Positions 28,272-38,369 of a stretch of 64,000 nucleotides of DNA are shown piece after piece. Origin of the DNA: Herbaspirillum hiltneri N3. Lineage in GTDB: Bacteria > Pseudomonadota > Gammaproteobacteria > Burkholderiales > Burkholderiaceae_D. How positions within the stretch are numbered: position 1 is the stretch's first letter; every line of letters starts with the position of its first letter. The position numbers and the translations under genes were made by a program. The stretch spans positions 1-64,000 of the forward strand of contig NZ_CP011409.1 of NCBI RefSeq assembly GCF_001267925.1, given 5' to 3'. The notes under the pieces are model-generated. The model ran no database searches. It was given only the letters and a program-made list of their open reading frames with translations, and had not been told where the DNA came from.

Positions 28272-28697
28272 ATGAACACCCGTCTCCGCATTTCCGCCCG
28301 CATTCCCTTCCTCCTCGGCGCCCTCCTGCCCCTGCCCCTGTCCGCGGCGGTCGCTGCAGACGGCAAGCCGCCGGCAACCAGGGAAACGCGCGTCATCGAA
28401 CGCGTCGCCATTCCGGGCACGGACCAGCAGATGGGACTGGGGATCGCGGAGTTTCCGCCCCATGCCGAGAAGCCGCGCCACAAGGCCATCGGTCCCGAAG
28501 TCTGCTATGTGCTGGAAGGAGAAATCTTCCTTGAAGTCGACGGCAAGCCGACGCAGCACATCCGTCCAAGCGGCAGCTTCCAGATTCCGGCCAACGTCGT
28601 TCACATCACCCGCGCGGGACCGGCAGGCGCCAAGGTCATCGCGTCCTGGGCCGGTGTGCCCGGCAAGACATTCAACATTCCCGTCCCCAAAAACTGA
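28272..28697 (+). CDS. Exported cupin-domain protein
   Basis: 141 residues starting MNTRLRISA after AAGGATCATC. The Sec signal peptide (1-30) probably ends at AVAADG. The rest is a single cupin barrel with PRHKAIGPEVCYVLEGE as motif 1 (one His and the Glu visible; the second His of HxH is absent) and IPANVVHITRAG as motif 2. Periplasmic; ligand or reaction unknown. It precedes the beta-lactamase gene by 66 bases on the same strand, possibly one transcript. Confidence 0.82.
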   Translation: MNTRLRISARIPFLLGALLPLPLSAAVAADGKPPATRETRVIERVAIPGTDQQMGLGIAEFPPHAEKPRHKAIGPEVCYVLEGEIFLEVDGKPTQHIRPSGSFQIPANVVHITRAGPAGAKVIASWAGVPGKTFNIPVPKN

Positions 28698-28763
28698 TCG
28701 TCCGGCCGCCCCCCCGGCGATGAAATTCTCCACTCATCCTGATCTGAATCGAGGTACCCAAGC

Positions 28764-29948
28764 ATGTATCGACAAGCCATCAACACACTCCGCATCGCGG
28801 CAGCGCTTTCCCTTCTGGCGGGCTGCAGCAGCTATGCAAGCCCCAGCGCCGACCGGCCTGAAATCCAGGGCATGGTGGACGCCGCCGTCCGTCCGCTGAT
28901 GGAAAAATACGTCATCCCCGGCATGGCGGTCGCCGTCTCCGTCGACGGCAAGAATTATTTCTATAACTACGGCGTGGCGTCGAAGTCCGACGGCCAGCCG
29001 GTGAGCAATACCACCCTGTTCGAGATCGGCTCCCTCAGCAAGACGCTGACCGCCACGCTGGCCTCGTACGCACAGGTCAACGGCCAGCTGTCGCTGAGCG
29101 ACAGCGTCAGCCGACACCTGCCTTACCTGAAGGGCGGCAGCTTCGACAACATCAGCCTGATGAATCTCGGCACGCACACCGCCGGCGACTTCCCGCTGCA
29201 GCTGCCCGATGAAGTGAGCAACGAGCAGCAGCTGATGGATTACTACAAGAACTGGAAGCCCACCCACGCCGCCGGCACTTTCCGGAATTACTCCAACCCG
29301 GGCATCGGCCTGCTCGGCGTGGTTACGGCCAAAAGCATGGGAGTGCCGTTCGCGGACGCGATGGAAAAGACGCTGTTTCCCCAGCTCGGCATGACGCACA
29401 GCTATGTCAGGGTGCCGGCCGGCCAGATGAAGAACTACGCCCAGGGTTATAACAAGGCCGGCGCGCCGGTACGGGTGAATCCCGGCATGCTGGCCGACGA
29501 AGCCTATGGCGTGAAGACCAATACGCACGACCTGATCCGTTTCATCGACGCCAACATGGGGTTGGTCAAACTCGATCCCAAGCTGCAGCAAGCGGTCACC
29601 GATACGCACACCGGCTATTTCAAGGCGGGTGAAATCACCCAGGACCTGATCTGGGAGCAGTATCCCGATACCGCCCCGCTGTCGCGCCTGCTGGCCGGCA
29701 ACGCCAACCAGATGGTGTACCAGGGCGTGACCGCCGTGAAGTTGGCGCCGCCCTTGCCGCCGCAGGCGGACGTGCTGCTCAACAAGACCGGATCGACGGG
29801 CGGCTTCGGCGCCTACGCTCTGTATGCCCCTGCCAGGAAAATCGGCATCGTCATCCTGGCGAACCGGAATTATCCCAACGACGAGCGCGTGACGGCCGCG
29901 TACCGGATATTGACCGGACTCGGCGCGCGCGACGCCGCGCGGCGTTAG
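28764..29948 (+). CDS. Class C (AmpC-type) serine beta-lactamase, probable lipoprotein
   Basis: 394 residues. All class C motifs are present: S90-L-S-K93 (nucleophile and general base), Y176-S-N in RNYSNPG, and K341-T-G in NKTGSTGGFGAY. Length and order match AmpC. The N-terminus (ALSLLAGCSSY) has a lipobox L-A-G-C with C21, so signal peptidase II processing and membrane anchoring is likely; typical AmpC is soluble. No ampR is divergent from it, suggesting constitutive or other control. The terminator at 29992 ends the transcript. Confidence 0.92.
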   Translation: MYRQAINTLRIAAALSLLAGCSSYASPSADRPEIQGMVDAAVRPLMEKYVIPGMAVAVSVDGKNYFYNYGVASKSDGQPVSNTTLFEIGSLSKTLTATLASYAQVNGQLSLSDSVSRHLPYLKGGSFDNISLMNLGTHTAGDFPLQLPDEVSNEQQLMDYYKNWKPTHAAGTFRNYSNPGIGLLGVVTAKSMGVPFADAMEKTLFPQLGMTHSYVRVPAGQMKNYAQGYNKAGAPVRVNPGMLADEAYGVKTNTHDLIRFIDANMGLVKLDPKLQQAVTDTHTGYFKAGEITQDLIWEQYPDTAPLSRLLAGNANQMVYQGVTAVKLAPPLPPQADVLLNKTGSTGGFGAYALYAPARKIGIVILANRNYPNDERVTAAYRILTGLGARDAARR

Positions 29949-29991
29949 GCTAGGATCAAGCGGCGATCAAGCGACGACTGCGTCTTCATCG

Positions 29992-30020
29992 GGGCCGTGC
30001 AGAAAAGCACGGCCCTTTTT
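29992..30020 (+). terminator. Strong terminator after the beta-lactamase gene
   Basis: GGGCCGTGC (29992-30000), loop AGAAAA and GCACGGCCC (30007-30015) followed by five T form a perfect nine-pair intrinsic terminator 43 bases after the stop. Confidence 0.93.
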
Positions 30021-30298
30021 GTTTGCCGGCCGGAATCGCGCCGCACCATTTCGGACCTCTTGCCGCGTGCGGATCGTTACGCGCCCGCACCAAGCCTGTA
30101 CCTTGCGGGCGTTTCCCGCCCCTTCAGGCGGGTCGGTAAACCTGCCGGAAAGCGGGATTTCTTGTGCGCCGCAATGGCCTCCGGCTGCCCCGGCTACACG
30201 GATAAATCGTTGTTTTTAAAGCAGAAACCACCGGCTGCCAGCGGTTTTTGGTCCCTTTTTCAAACGGGATATGGCACGATAAATGCATGTCTACTTTG

Positions 30299-30308
30299 AT
30301 GTATACAT
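30299..30308. promoter_or_regulatory. GntR-type operator candidate before the peptide ABC operon
   Basis: ATGTATACAT is a perfect 10-base palindrome fitting the GntR family core GTM-KAC. It lies 26 bases before the first gene of the operon. The last gene of the same operon (37509) encodes a GntR/FCD regulator, the likely ligand. Confidence 0.55.
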
Positions 30309-30334
30309 TGGTGCCTACATTTAAAGGAACAACG

Positions 30335-31864
30335 ATGAGCCAGCTTTTTCCTCCGCTTTCACGTCTTTCTGCCCGTCCTTTCGTCAGTCCTGTCGTCGGT
30401 CTTGCCGCCGCTCTGCTGAGCGGCGTGTCGCTGTCGGCTGCGGCCGCCGTCATTAATATTTCGCTGGACGACGATCCCGGCAAGCTCGATCCGACGCAAT
30501 CGTCGATGATCGCCGAGCGCATCGTCTACCAGAGCATCTTCGACAAGCTGGTCGACCTCGACGAGAGCGGCAAGATCGTACCGATGCTGGCGCAGCGCTG
30601 GACTATTTCCGACGACCAGAAGACCTACACGCTGTATCTGCAAAAGGGTGTGAAATTCCAGGACGGCACGCCGTTCAACGCCAAGGCGGTGGAATTCAAC
30701 CTGCTGCGCGGACAGGAAAAAAACTCCCTGCGCCGCAATGAACTCAAGTACATCAAGCAAATCACCGTGGTCGATGACAGCACCGTCAAGCTCGAGCTGA
30801 CCGCGCCGTTCGCGCCGTTCATGTCGATCCTGACCGATCGCGCCGGCATGATGTCCTCGCCGGACGCGGTGAAAAAATACGGCGACGACTACGTCAATAA
30901 TCCGGTCGGCACCGGCCCCTTCATCTACAAGGGCCGCCTCAAGGGCGCCACCATCACACTGGAAAAGAATCCGCATTACTGGCAAGCCGGCCTGCCCAAG
31001 GTCGACGGCGTCACCTACAAGATCATGAACGACGTCAACGTCGCCTTCAACAATCTGCGCAGCGGCCAGGTCGATATCACCAACCGTTTTCCGTACAAGG
31101 AAATCACCAACATCGACGCCGGCGCCAAGTACACCGTCATCAACAAGCCGTCGCTGGGCTTTCGCGGCTTTTACCTGAACACCGCCAAGCCGCCGTTCGA
31201 CAAGAAGGAAGTGCGTGAAGCCGTCGACATCCTGATCGACCGCAACGCCATCGCCAAGGTGGTCTACAACGGCGCCGTCGCGGCAGCCCATTCGCCGTTC
31301 AGCAAGGCCCAGTTCGCCCACGGCGAAGCCGACGCGCCGCCCAAGGTTGACCTCGTGCGCGCCAAGGCGCTGCTGAAGGCGGCGGGCAAGGAAGCCGGCT
31401 TCAGCTTCCGCCTGACGCTGCCGACCACGCCGTATGAATCGCAGGTCGGCCAGATGATCCAGGGCATGCTGCGCCCGGCCGGCATCAGCGTGACGCTGGA
31501 AAAAGCCGAACTGGCGACGCAGATCGAGGCGGGCAAGGCCGGCACCCATGAAGCGCTGTTCGTCGGCTGGAGCGGCCGTCCCGATCCCGACCAGAACGTC
31601 TACGACTTCACCGTCACCAACGGCTCGCTGAACTACTCCAAATACGGCACCAAGGAAGTCGACGACCTGCTGCAACAGGCGCGCCTGGAAAGCAACGAGG
31701 CCAAGCGCAAGGCCTTCTACGACCAGGCCATGCAGATCCTGGTGAAGGACGTGCCGTACGTGTTCCTGAACCACGACAACGTGCTGTTCGGGATCTCCAA
31801 GGGCATCAAGGGCTTCAGGCTGGTGCCGGACGGCGTGATCCGCACGGCGACGCTGTCGAAGTAA
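30335..31864 (+). CDS. Peptide (glutathione/dipeptide-type) ABC transporter substrate-binding protein
   Basis: 509 residues starting MSQLFPPL at 30335 after AAAGGAACAACG; the in-frame upstream ATG lacks a ribosome site. A Sec signal peptide (about 1-42) ends in LSAAAAV. The mature protein is a family 5 extracellular solute-binding protein (DppA/OppA/GsiB) with the MLAQRWTISDDQKTYTLYL and VGTGPFIYKGRLKG blocks. It delivers short peptides to the two permeases downstream. The gamma-glutamyltransferase-like gene in the operon favours glutathione or gamma-glutamyl peptides; inference. Confidence 0.92.
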   Translation: MSQLFPPLSRLSARPFVSPVVGLAAALLSGVSLSAAAAVINISLDDDPGKLDPTQSSMIAERIVYQSIFDKLVDLDESGKIVPMLAQRWTISDDQKTYTLYLQKGVKFQDGTPFNAKAVEFNLLRGQEKNSLRRNELKYIKQITVVDDSTVKLELTAPFAPFMSILTDRAGMMSSPDAVKKYGDDYVNNPVGTGPFIYKGRLKGATITLEKNPHYWQAGLPKVDGVTYKIMNDVNVAFNNLRSGQVDITNRFPYKEITNIDAGAKYTVINKPSLGFRGFYLNTAKPPFDKKEVREAVDILIDRNAIAKVVYNGAVAAAHSPFSKAQFAHGEADAPPKVDLVRAKALLKAAGKEAGFSFRLTLPTTPYESQVGQMIQGMLRPAGISVTLEKAELATQIEAGKAGTHEALFVGWSGRPDPDQNVYDFTVTNGSLNYSKYGTKEVDDLLQQARLESNEAKRKAFYDQAMQILVKDVPYVFLNHDNVLFGISKGIKGFRLVPDGVIRTATLSK

Positions 31865-31892
31865 CCGGAAGCACTTTCCGCGATACGCCGAG

Positions 31893-31927
31893 CCTGCTCA
31901 CGGCCTTGCAGCAAGAGCGTGAGCAGG
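31893..31927 (+). other. Intercistronic stem-loop between binding-protein and permease genes
   Basis: CCTGCTCACG (31893-31902) and CGTGAGCAGG (31918-31927) form a perfect 10-pair stem, with an inner CTTG/CAAG stem extending it. No T-run follows. Such hairpins after binding-protein genes protect the upstream mRNA and give more binding protein than membrane subunits; partial termination is also possible. Confidence 0.7.
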
Positions 31928-31979
31928 TTCAAGTCCGAACGGCGCATAGCATGCATATTTCAAGCCTCCCAAGTCTCCC

Positions 31980-32918
31980 ATGTCACCACTGATCAAACGC
32001 ATCCTGCTGGTCATCCCCACCCTGCTGCTGGTCAGCATGGTGATCTTTTCGCTGCTGGCGATCCTGCCCGGCGATCCGGTGACCGCCATCCTCGGCCTGG
32101 AAGCGACACCCGAAGCCGCAGCGGCGCTGCGCGCCCAGCTCGGCCTCGACGATCCGCTGTATGTGCAATACGGGCGCTGGCTGTGGAATGTGCTGCACGG
32201 CGACCTCGGACGCTCCTTTATCGACCGCACGCCGGTCATCGACGTGCTGATGCAGCGCCTGCCGGTGACCATAGAACTGGCGATCGGCAGCTTTGCGGTC
32301 GGCATCCTGATCGCGGTGCCGGCCGGCATTTTGTCGGCGGTGCGGCCGCGCGGCATCGCCAACTACTTCACCACGCTGGTGGCGCTGTTCGGCATGTCGG
32401 TGCCGCATTTCTGGTTGGGCATGATGTTCATCATCCTGTTCGCGGTCAAGCTGGGCTGGCTGCCGGCATCGGGCTACGTGCCGTTCACCGAGGACTGGCG
32501 CGGCAACCTGGCGGCGATGTGCATGCCGGTGCTGGCGACCGGGCTGCGCGAGTCGGCGATCCTGATGCGCATGGTGCGCAGCAGCCTGCTCGAAGTACTC
32601 AATGAAGATTACATCCGCACCGCTTTCTCCAAAGGCTTGCGCGACTGGCAAGTGGTGATCGGCCACGCGCTGCGCAACGCGCTGATCCCGGTGGTCACGG
32701 CCAGCGGCCTGATGGTGTCGGTGCTGCTGGGCGGACTGGTGATCACGGAAAGCATTTTCGCCATTCCCGGCATGGGCAAGATGATCGTCGACGCCATCTT
32801 CCAGCGCGATTACGTGATGGTGCAAGGCGGCGTGCTGGCCGCTGCGCTGATGGTGGTGATCGTCAACCTGGCGGTGGATGTGCTGTACACCGTTATCGAT
32901 CCGCGCATCGAGAAATGA
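31980..32918 (+). CDS. Peptide ABC transporter permease, DppB/GsiC type
   Basis: 312 residues with six transmembrane helices, the first at about 8-28 followed by the periplasmic ARTQLGLDDP-like region (AQLGLDDPLYVQYGRW) typical of this subfamily. The EAA-type cytoplasmic loop is around DYIRTAFSKGLRDWQV. It starts 115 bases after the binding-protein gene and overlaps the next permease reading frame's alternative start. Forms the channel with the GsiD-type subunit in the inner membrane. Confidence 0.93.
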   Translation: MSPLIKRILLVIPTLLLVSMVIFSLLAILPGDPVTAILGLEATPEAAAALRAQLGLDDPLYVQYGRWLWNVLHGDLGRSFIDRTPVIDVLMQRLPVTIELAIGSFAVGILIAVPAGILSAVRPRGIANYFTTLVALFGMSVPHFWLGMMFIILFAVKLGWLPASGYVPFTEDWRGNLAAMCMPVLATGLRESAILMRMVRSSLLEVLNEDYIRTAFSKGLRDWQVVIGHALRNALIPVVTASGLMVSVLLGGLVITESIFAIPGMGKMIVDAIFQRDYVMVQGGVLAAALMVVIVNLAVDVLYTVIDPRIEK

Positions 32919-32926
32919 GGACCGAC

Positions 32927-33814
32927 ATGGACCAGGCTATCGTCACGACCCCTGCGGAGGCCCTGCCCCGCCAACAACGTTTCACCGGGCTGCGCCGCTT
33001 CGCCGGCAATCGTCTCGCCGTGCTCGGCGCCGCCATCATTTTGCTGCTGGTGCTGATCGCGATCTTTGCGCCGCTGCTGGCCACGCATGACCCGATCTTC
33101 GACCAGGACTACGGCAACCTGCTGGCTGGACCCGACACGACGCACTGGATGGGCACCGACGATCTCGGCCGCGACATCTTCTCGCGCATGCTGTACGGCG
33201 CGCGCATCTCGCTGCAGGCGGCCATGATCGCGGTCGGCCTGGCGTTCTGCGTCGGCGTGCCGGTCGGCATCGCCAGCGGCTACTTCCGCGGCTTCTGGGA
33301 CGAGTGGGTGGTGATGCGCATCGTCGACGCGCTGCAAGCGTTCCCGCCGCTGATCCTTGCGCTGGCGCTGGCGGCAGCGCTGGGCGGCGGCTTCTACAAC
33401 GCCATGGCGGCGGTCGGCATCGGCTTTGCGCCCGCCTTCATCCGGCTCGCGCGCGGCCAGGCGATGAGCATCCGCAACCTCGATTACGTCATGGCGGCAC
33501 GCTCGGTCGGCGCCGGCCATATCCGCATCATGTGGCGTTACGTGCTGCCCAATGCGATGGCGCCGCTGGTGATCCAGGCGACCTTCGCGATGGGCTCGGC
33601 CATCATCGCCGAAGCGGGTTTGTCTTACCTCGGCCTCGGCGCCCGCGCGGAAGATCCGAGCTGGGGTTCGATGCTGCACATCGCGCAGGGCTACCTGAAC
33701 ACCAATCCGACGCTGGCCCTGTGGCCGGGCGTGGCGATCTTCGCGGTGGTGCTCGGCTTCAACTTGCTCGGCGACGGCATCCGCGAGGTGTTCGATCCGA
33801 AGTTATATCGTTAA
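32927..33814 (+). CDS. Peptide ABC transporter permease, DppC/GsiD type
   Basis: 295 residues from the ATG at 32927, preceded by GAGG; an ATG at 32915 overlapping the previous stop (ATGA) is equally in frame and may be used. Starts with a cytoplasmic tail, then helix 1 (about 32-55) and the characteristic HWMGTDDLGRDIFSRMLYGAR. The EAA loop is DYVMAARSVGAGHIRIM and the C-terminus ends LGDGIREVFDPKLYR as in DppC. Partner of the preceding permease. Confidence 0.93.
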   Translation: MDQAIVTTPAEALPRQQRFTGLRRFAGNRLAVLGAAIILLLVLIAIFAPLLATHDPIFDQDYGNLLAGPDTTHWMGTDDLGRDIFSRMLYGARISLQAAMIAVGLAFCVGVPVGIASGYFRGFWDEWVVMRIVDALQAFPPLILALALAAALGGGFYNAMAAVGIGFAPAFIRLARGQAMSIRNLDYVMAARSVGAGHIRIMWRYVLPNAMAPLVIQATFAMGSAIIAEAGLSYLGLGARAEDPSWGSMLHIAQGYLNTNPTLALWPGVAIFAVVLGFNLLGDGIREVFDPKLYR

Positions 33815-33816
33815 GA

Positions 33817-33840
33817 ACCTGTTCATGATCCTGAACGGGT
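33817..33840 (+). other. Intercistronic hairpin between permease and ATPase genes
   Basis: ACCTGTTCA (33817-33825) pairs with TGAACGGGT (33832-33840), nine pairs with one G-U, in the 43-base gap before the first ATPase gene. Probably an mRNA stability or processing element; the operon continues. Confidence 0.5.
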
Positions 33841-33857
33841 GTTAAGGAAAAAAGGCC

Positions 33858-34841
<984 letters not shown>

Positions 34842-34851
34842 AGAGGCCGAC

Positions 34852-35811
34852 ATGAGTTCCGCTCCCCTGCTCCGGGTCTCCGGACTGAAAAAACACTTCG
34901 CCGCCGGCAAGCGCGGCGCATCGCCGGTCAAGGCGGTGGACGACGTGTCGTTTTCCATCGACGAAGGCAAGACCCTCGGCCTGGTCGGCGAATCCGGCTG
35001 CGGCAAATCGACCACCGGGCGCAGCGTGCTGCGCCTGATCGAGCCGACCGCCGGCAGCGTCAACTTCATGGGCGAGGAAATCTCCACGCTGTCCTCCTCC
35101 TCCCTGCGCGCCATGCGTCGCAACATGCAGATGGTGTTCCAGGATCCGTTCGCCTCGCTCAATCCGCGCATGACCATCGGCGAGGTATTGGAAGAGCCGT
35201 TGATCGTGCACGGTCTGTTCGACCGCGCCACGCGCAAGCGCAAGGTCGCCGAAATCCTCGACGTGGTGGGTTTGAACCAGGCCTATGCGAGCCGCCATCC
35301 GCACGAGTTTTCCGGCGGCCAGCGCCAGCGCGTCGGCATCGCGCGCGCCATCATCACGCGGCCGAAACTGGTGGTCGCCGACGAGGCCGTGTCGGCGCTC
35401 GACGTCTCGATCCAGGCGCAGATTCTGAACCTGCTGCAAGAGTTGCAGAAAGAATTCGCCCTGACCTATCTGTTCGTGTCGCACGATCTCGCCGTGATCC
35501 GCCATGTCAGCGACAGCATCGGCGTGATGTACCTCGGTCGCATGGTCGAGTACGGCAGCTGCGAGAGCGTCTACAGCGCGCCGAAGCATCCCTACACGCA
35601 GGCGCTGCTGTCGGCGATTCCGCGCGAGCATCCGGACCAGGTGCGGCAGCGCATCGTGCTGCAAGGCGGCATCCCGAATCCGGCGTCGCCGCCGGCCGGC
35701 TGCCATTTCCATCCGCGCTGCGCGTCCTGCATGGAGGTCTGCAAGACCGAAGCGCCGCCGCACGTGGAAACCGCACCCGGCGAATACGTCGCTTGCCATC
35801 TATACCGTTAA
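34852..35811 (+). CDS. Peptide ABC transporter ATP-binding protein, DppF type
   Basis: 319 residues. Walker A GESGCGKS (about 48-55), FQDPFASLNPR, signature FSGGQRQRV, Walker B LVVADEAVSALD, H-loop VSHD. In Walker B the usual DEP is DEA, a common variant in this group. The C-terminal Cys-rich stretch is CHFHPRCASCMEVC. Second ATPase of the heterodimer. Start after AGAGGCCGAC. Confidence 0.93.
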   Translation: MSSAPLLRVSGLKKHFAAGKRGASPVKAVDDVSFSIDEGKTLGLVGESGCGKSTTGRSVLRLIEPTAGSVNFMGEEISTLSSSSLRAMRRNMQMVFQDPFASLNPRMTIGEVLEEPLIVHGLFDRATRKRKVAEILDVVGLNQAYASRHPHEFSGGQRQRVGIARAIITRPKLVVADEAVSALDVSIQAQILNLLQELQKEFALTYLFVSHDLAVIRHVSDSIGVMYLGRMVEYGSCESVYSAPKHPYTQALLSAIPREHPDQVRQRIVLQGGIPNPASPPAGCHFHPRCASCMEVCKTEAPPHVETAPGEYVACHLYR

Positions 35812-35850
35812 ACTTTCTCCTTCGTCAGATCAGCAACCCGAAAGCATCTC

Positions 35851-37476
35851 ATGCCAACCTTCAACGCCAATCACTATCCCTACGCTTCCCGCCGCAGCGC
35901 GGTCTTCGCCAATCGCGGCATGGTCGCGACCGGCCAGCCACTGGCCGCGCAAGCCGGCCTGCAGGTGCTGCAAGCCGGCGGCAACGCCATCGATGCGGCG
36001 ATCGCGGCAGCGGCGGCACTGACCGTGGTCGAACCGACCGCCAACGGCATCGGCGGCGATGCCTTTGCACTGATCTGGCACAAGGGCCAGCTGCACGGCC
36101 TCAACGCCAGCGGCCCGGCGCCGATGGCGATCTCGCTCGACGCACTCAGCGCGGCCGGCCACAAGACCGTGCCGAAGTACGGCGCCCTGCCCGTCACCGT
36201 GCCCGGCACGCCGTCAGCCTGGGCCACGATGGCCGAGCGCTTCGGCCGCCTGCCGCTGTCGCGTTCGATGGCTGGCGCCGTCAGCCTGGCGCAGGATGGT
36301 TTCCCGGTGTCGCCGATGGTGGCGGTAGCGTGGCAACAGGCCTACAGGAATTTCACGCGCGAATTCAAGGACGATCATTTCAAGTCGTGGTTCGATACCT
36401 TCGGCGCACTCGACGGCTCCGGTCGTGCGCCACAGGCCGGTGAAGTCTGGCGTTCGCCCGGCCACGCCGCCACGCTGCAATCGATCGCCGACGACAACGC
36501 GCGCAGTTTCTACCAAGGTGCGCTGGCGGAAAAAACCGCCGCCTTCGTGCGCGCCGCCGGCGGCTATCTGGATGCGTCCGACCTCGCCGCTTACCGCCCG
36601 GAATGGGTCGATCCGATCCGCGCCAACTATCGCGGCTACGACGTCTGGGAAATCCCGCCGAACGGCCACGGCCTGGTCGCCTTGCTGGCGCTGAACATGC
36701 TGAAGGGATTTGATTTCAGCGAGCGCGACACCCTGCTCACCTATCACCGCCAGATCGAAGCGATCAAGCTGGCCTACGCCGACGGCCTGGCGCACATCGC
36801 CGACAGCGGCCACATGCGCGTCTCGGTGCAGGACTTACTGTCGGAGGCCTATGCCGATGAGCGCCGCAAGCTGATCGGCGCGCGCGCCGCGCTGCCGGCG
36901 CCGGGAGAGCCGCCGCGCGGCGGCACCGTGTACCTGTGCACAGCCGACAACGAAGGCAACATGGTGTCCTTCATCCAGAGCAATTACATGGGCTTCGGTT
37001 CGGGCCTGGTGGTGCCGGGCACCGGCATCTCGCTGCACAACCGCGGCAACAACTTCACGCTCGATGCCGCCCATCCGAACTGCCTGGCGCCGGGCAAGCG
37101 GCCGTATCACACCATCATCCCGGGCTTCCTGACCAAGGACGGCGAAGCGGTCGGTCCGTTCGGCGTGATGGGCGGCTTCATGCAGCCGCAAGGCCATGTG
37201 CAGATGGTGATGAACACGGTCGACTTCGGTCTCAATCCGCAGGCTTCGCTGGACGCGCCGCGCTGGGAATGGGAAAGCGGCAACAAGGTCAGCATCGAGC
37301 ACACCACCGCCGAGCATCTGTTCCGCAGCCTCGGCCCGGCCGGACTCGGACATGAAGTCAGCTGGTCCGGCAACCAGCTCGGCTTCGGGCGCGGCCAGAT
37401 CATCTGGCGCGACGCCAACGGCGTGCTGTGCGGCGGCACCGAACCGCGCAGCGACGGTTGCGTGGCGGCCTGGTAG
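35851..37476 (+). CDS. Gamma-glutamyltransferase-like Ntn-hydrolase, cytoplasmic
   Basis: 541 residues of the gamma-glutamyltransferase family, which self-cleaves at a Thr to form two subunits. The nucleophile is T359 in PPRGGTVYLC, 32 residues short of the E. coli position because there is no signal peptide. The conserved GGNAIDAAIA, EPTANGIGGDAF and SNYMGFGSGLVVPGTG regions are intact. The segment LNASGPAP replaces the FRE-AP loop whose Arg (R114 in E. coli) holds the gamma-glutamyl carboxylate; no Arg is seen there. It may hydrolyse imported gamma-glutamyl or related amides in the cytoplasm; exact substrate open. Confidence 0.88.
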   Translation: MPTFNANHYPYASRRSAVFANRGMVATGQPLAAQAGLQVLQAGGNAIDAAIAAAAALTVVEPTANGIGGDAFALIWHKGQLHGLNASGPAPMAISLDALSAAGHKTVPKYGALPVTVPGTPSAWATMAERFGRLPLSRSMAGAVSLAQDGFPVSPMVAVAWQQAYRNFTREFKDDHFKSWFDTFGALDGSGRAPQAGEVWRSPGHAATLQSIADDNARSFYQGALAEKTAAFVRAAGGYLDASDLAAYRPEWVDPIRANYRGYDVWEIPPNGHGLVALLALNMLKGFDFSERDTLLTYHRQIEAIKLAYADGLAHIADSGHMRVSVQDLLSEAYADERRKLIGARAALPAPGEPPRGGTVYLCTADNEGNMVSFIQSNYMGFGSGLVVPGTGISLHNRGNNFTLDAAHPNCLAPGKRPYHTIIPGFLTKDGEAVGPFGVMGGFMQPQGHVQMVMNTVDFGLNPQASLDAPRWEWESGNKVSIEHTTAEHLFRSLGPAGLGHEVSWSGNQLGFGRGQIIWRDANGVLCGGTEPRSDGCVAAW

Positions 37477-37508
37477 TTTCACCTCACTCTGGAAAAGGCT
37501 GTGCGCCC

Positions 37509-38288
37509 ATGCATGCTTCACCCGATCCGTCGCTGATGGACAGCGTCGCCACAGAGCCGGTCAAGTCGTCGTCCTTGCCGGAGTACGTCTACGCGCGCCT
37601 GCGCGAAGACATTTTCGAAATGCGCTTGCTGCCCGGCGACCAGGTCACCGAAACCGAAGTCGCGGCCTACTTCAAGGTCTCGCGCACGCCGGTGCGCGAG
37701 GCGTTGCAACGCTTGCAAAGCGACGGCCTGATGCAGGGCTACGTGCGCGGCGGCTGGGAAGTGGTGCCCATGGACTTCAAGCGCTTCGCCGATTTGTACG
37801 AATTGCGCCAGCTGATTGAAGTCCATGCGGTCACGCGCCTGTGCGCCGTCGACGGCAAACACGCCGTCGACATGGCGCAGGTGGAGGCGCTCAAGGCGGA
37901 CTGGTGCGTGCCGGCCGGGCAACGCCTGACCGACGGCCGCGCCGCCGCCGCGCTTGACGAAGCCTTCCACCAGACGCTGGTGCGCGCCACCGGCAACCAG
38001 GAAATGGCAAGCGCCTTCGACCGCCTGACCGATCGCATCCGCATCGTGCGCCGGCTTGATTTCGTCTACGGCGATTGTGTCGGATCGACCTACGAGGAAC
38101 ATGCTGCTATCCTTGCGCAAATCGACGCCCGCGCCGGCGAGCAAGCCGTCAAGCTGATCAAGGAGCACATCGACGGCAGTCACGCGGAAGTCAACCAGAT
38201 CACCCTGCATCGCCTGCACAGCGCGCGCGCCTCCGCCGCTACCGAGCGCCTGCCCTACGTCACCGTGAGGGTCATGCGTTCATTCTGA
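37509..38288 (+). CDS. GntR family regulator, FadR/FCD subgroup
   Basis: 259 residues starting MHASPDPS. The winged helix-turn-helix (about 20-85) contains TETEVAAYFKVSRTPVREAL. The helical FCD effector domain follows (about 95-225) with the metal-site type residues in ALDEAFHQTLVRA and YEEHAAILAQI. It begins 32 bases after the transferase gene and closes the seven-gene operon, so it probably senses the imported ligand or its product and controls the operon through the 30299 palindrome. Confidence 0.9.
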   Translation: MHASPDPSLMDSVATEPVKSSSLPEYVYARLREDIFEMRLLPGDQVTETEVAAYFKVSRTPVREALQRLQSDGLMQGYVRGGWEVVPMDFKRFADLYELRQLIEVHAVTRLCAVDGKHAVDMAQVEALKADWCVPAGQRLTDGRAAAALDEAFHQTLVRATGNQEMASAFDRLTDRIRIVRRLDFVYGDCVGSTYEEHAAILAQIDARAGEQAVKLIKEHIDGSHAEVNQITLHRLHSARASAATERLPYVTVRVMRSF

Positions 38289-38369
38289 GCAAGCCCTGCG
38301 AACATCGTCTTTGCACGTCCTGATTTGTAGCCAACGTTGTTGTCAGCCACATTGAAAAAGGAGAAAGAC

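Larger units (their letters stand above)
29949..30334. other. 386-base gene-free stretch between beta-lactamase and peptide ABC operon
   Basis: Holds the beta-lactamase terminator (29992-30020), and near its right end the GntR-type palindrome (30299-30308) and Shine-Dalgarno of the ABC operon. The middle has a pyrimidine/purine-rich stretch with short imperfect hairpins; I see no ORF or RNA gene there. Confidence 0.6.
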
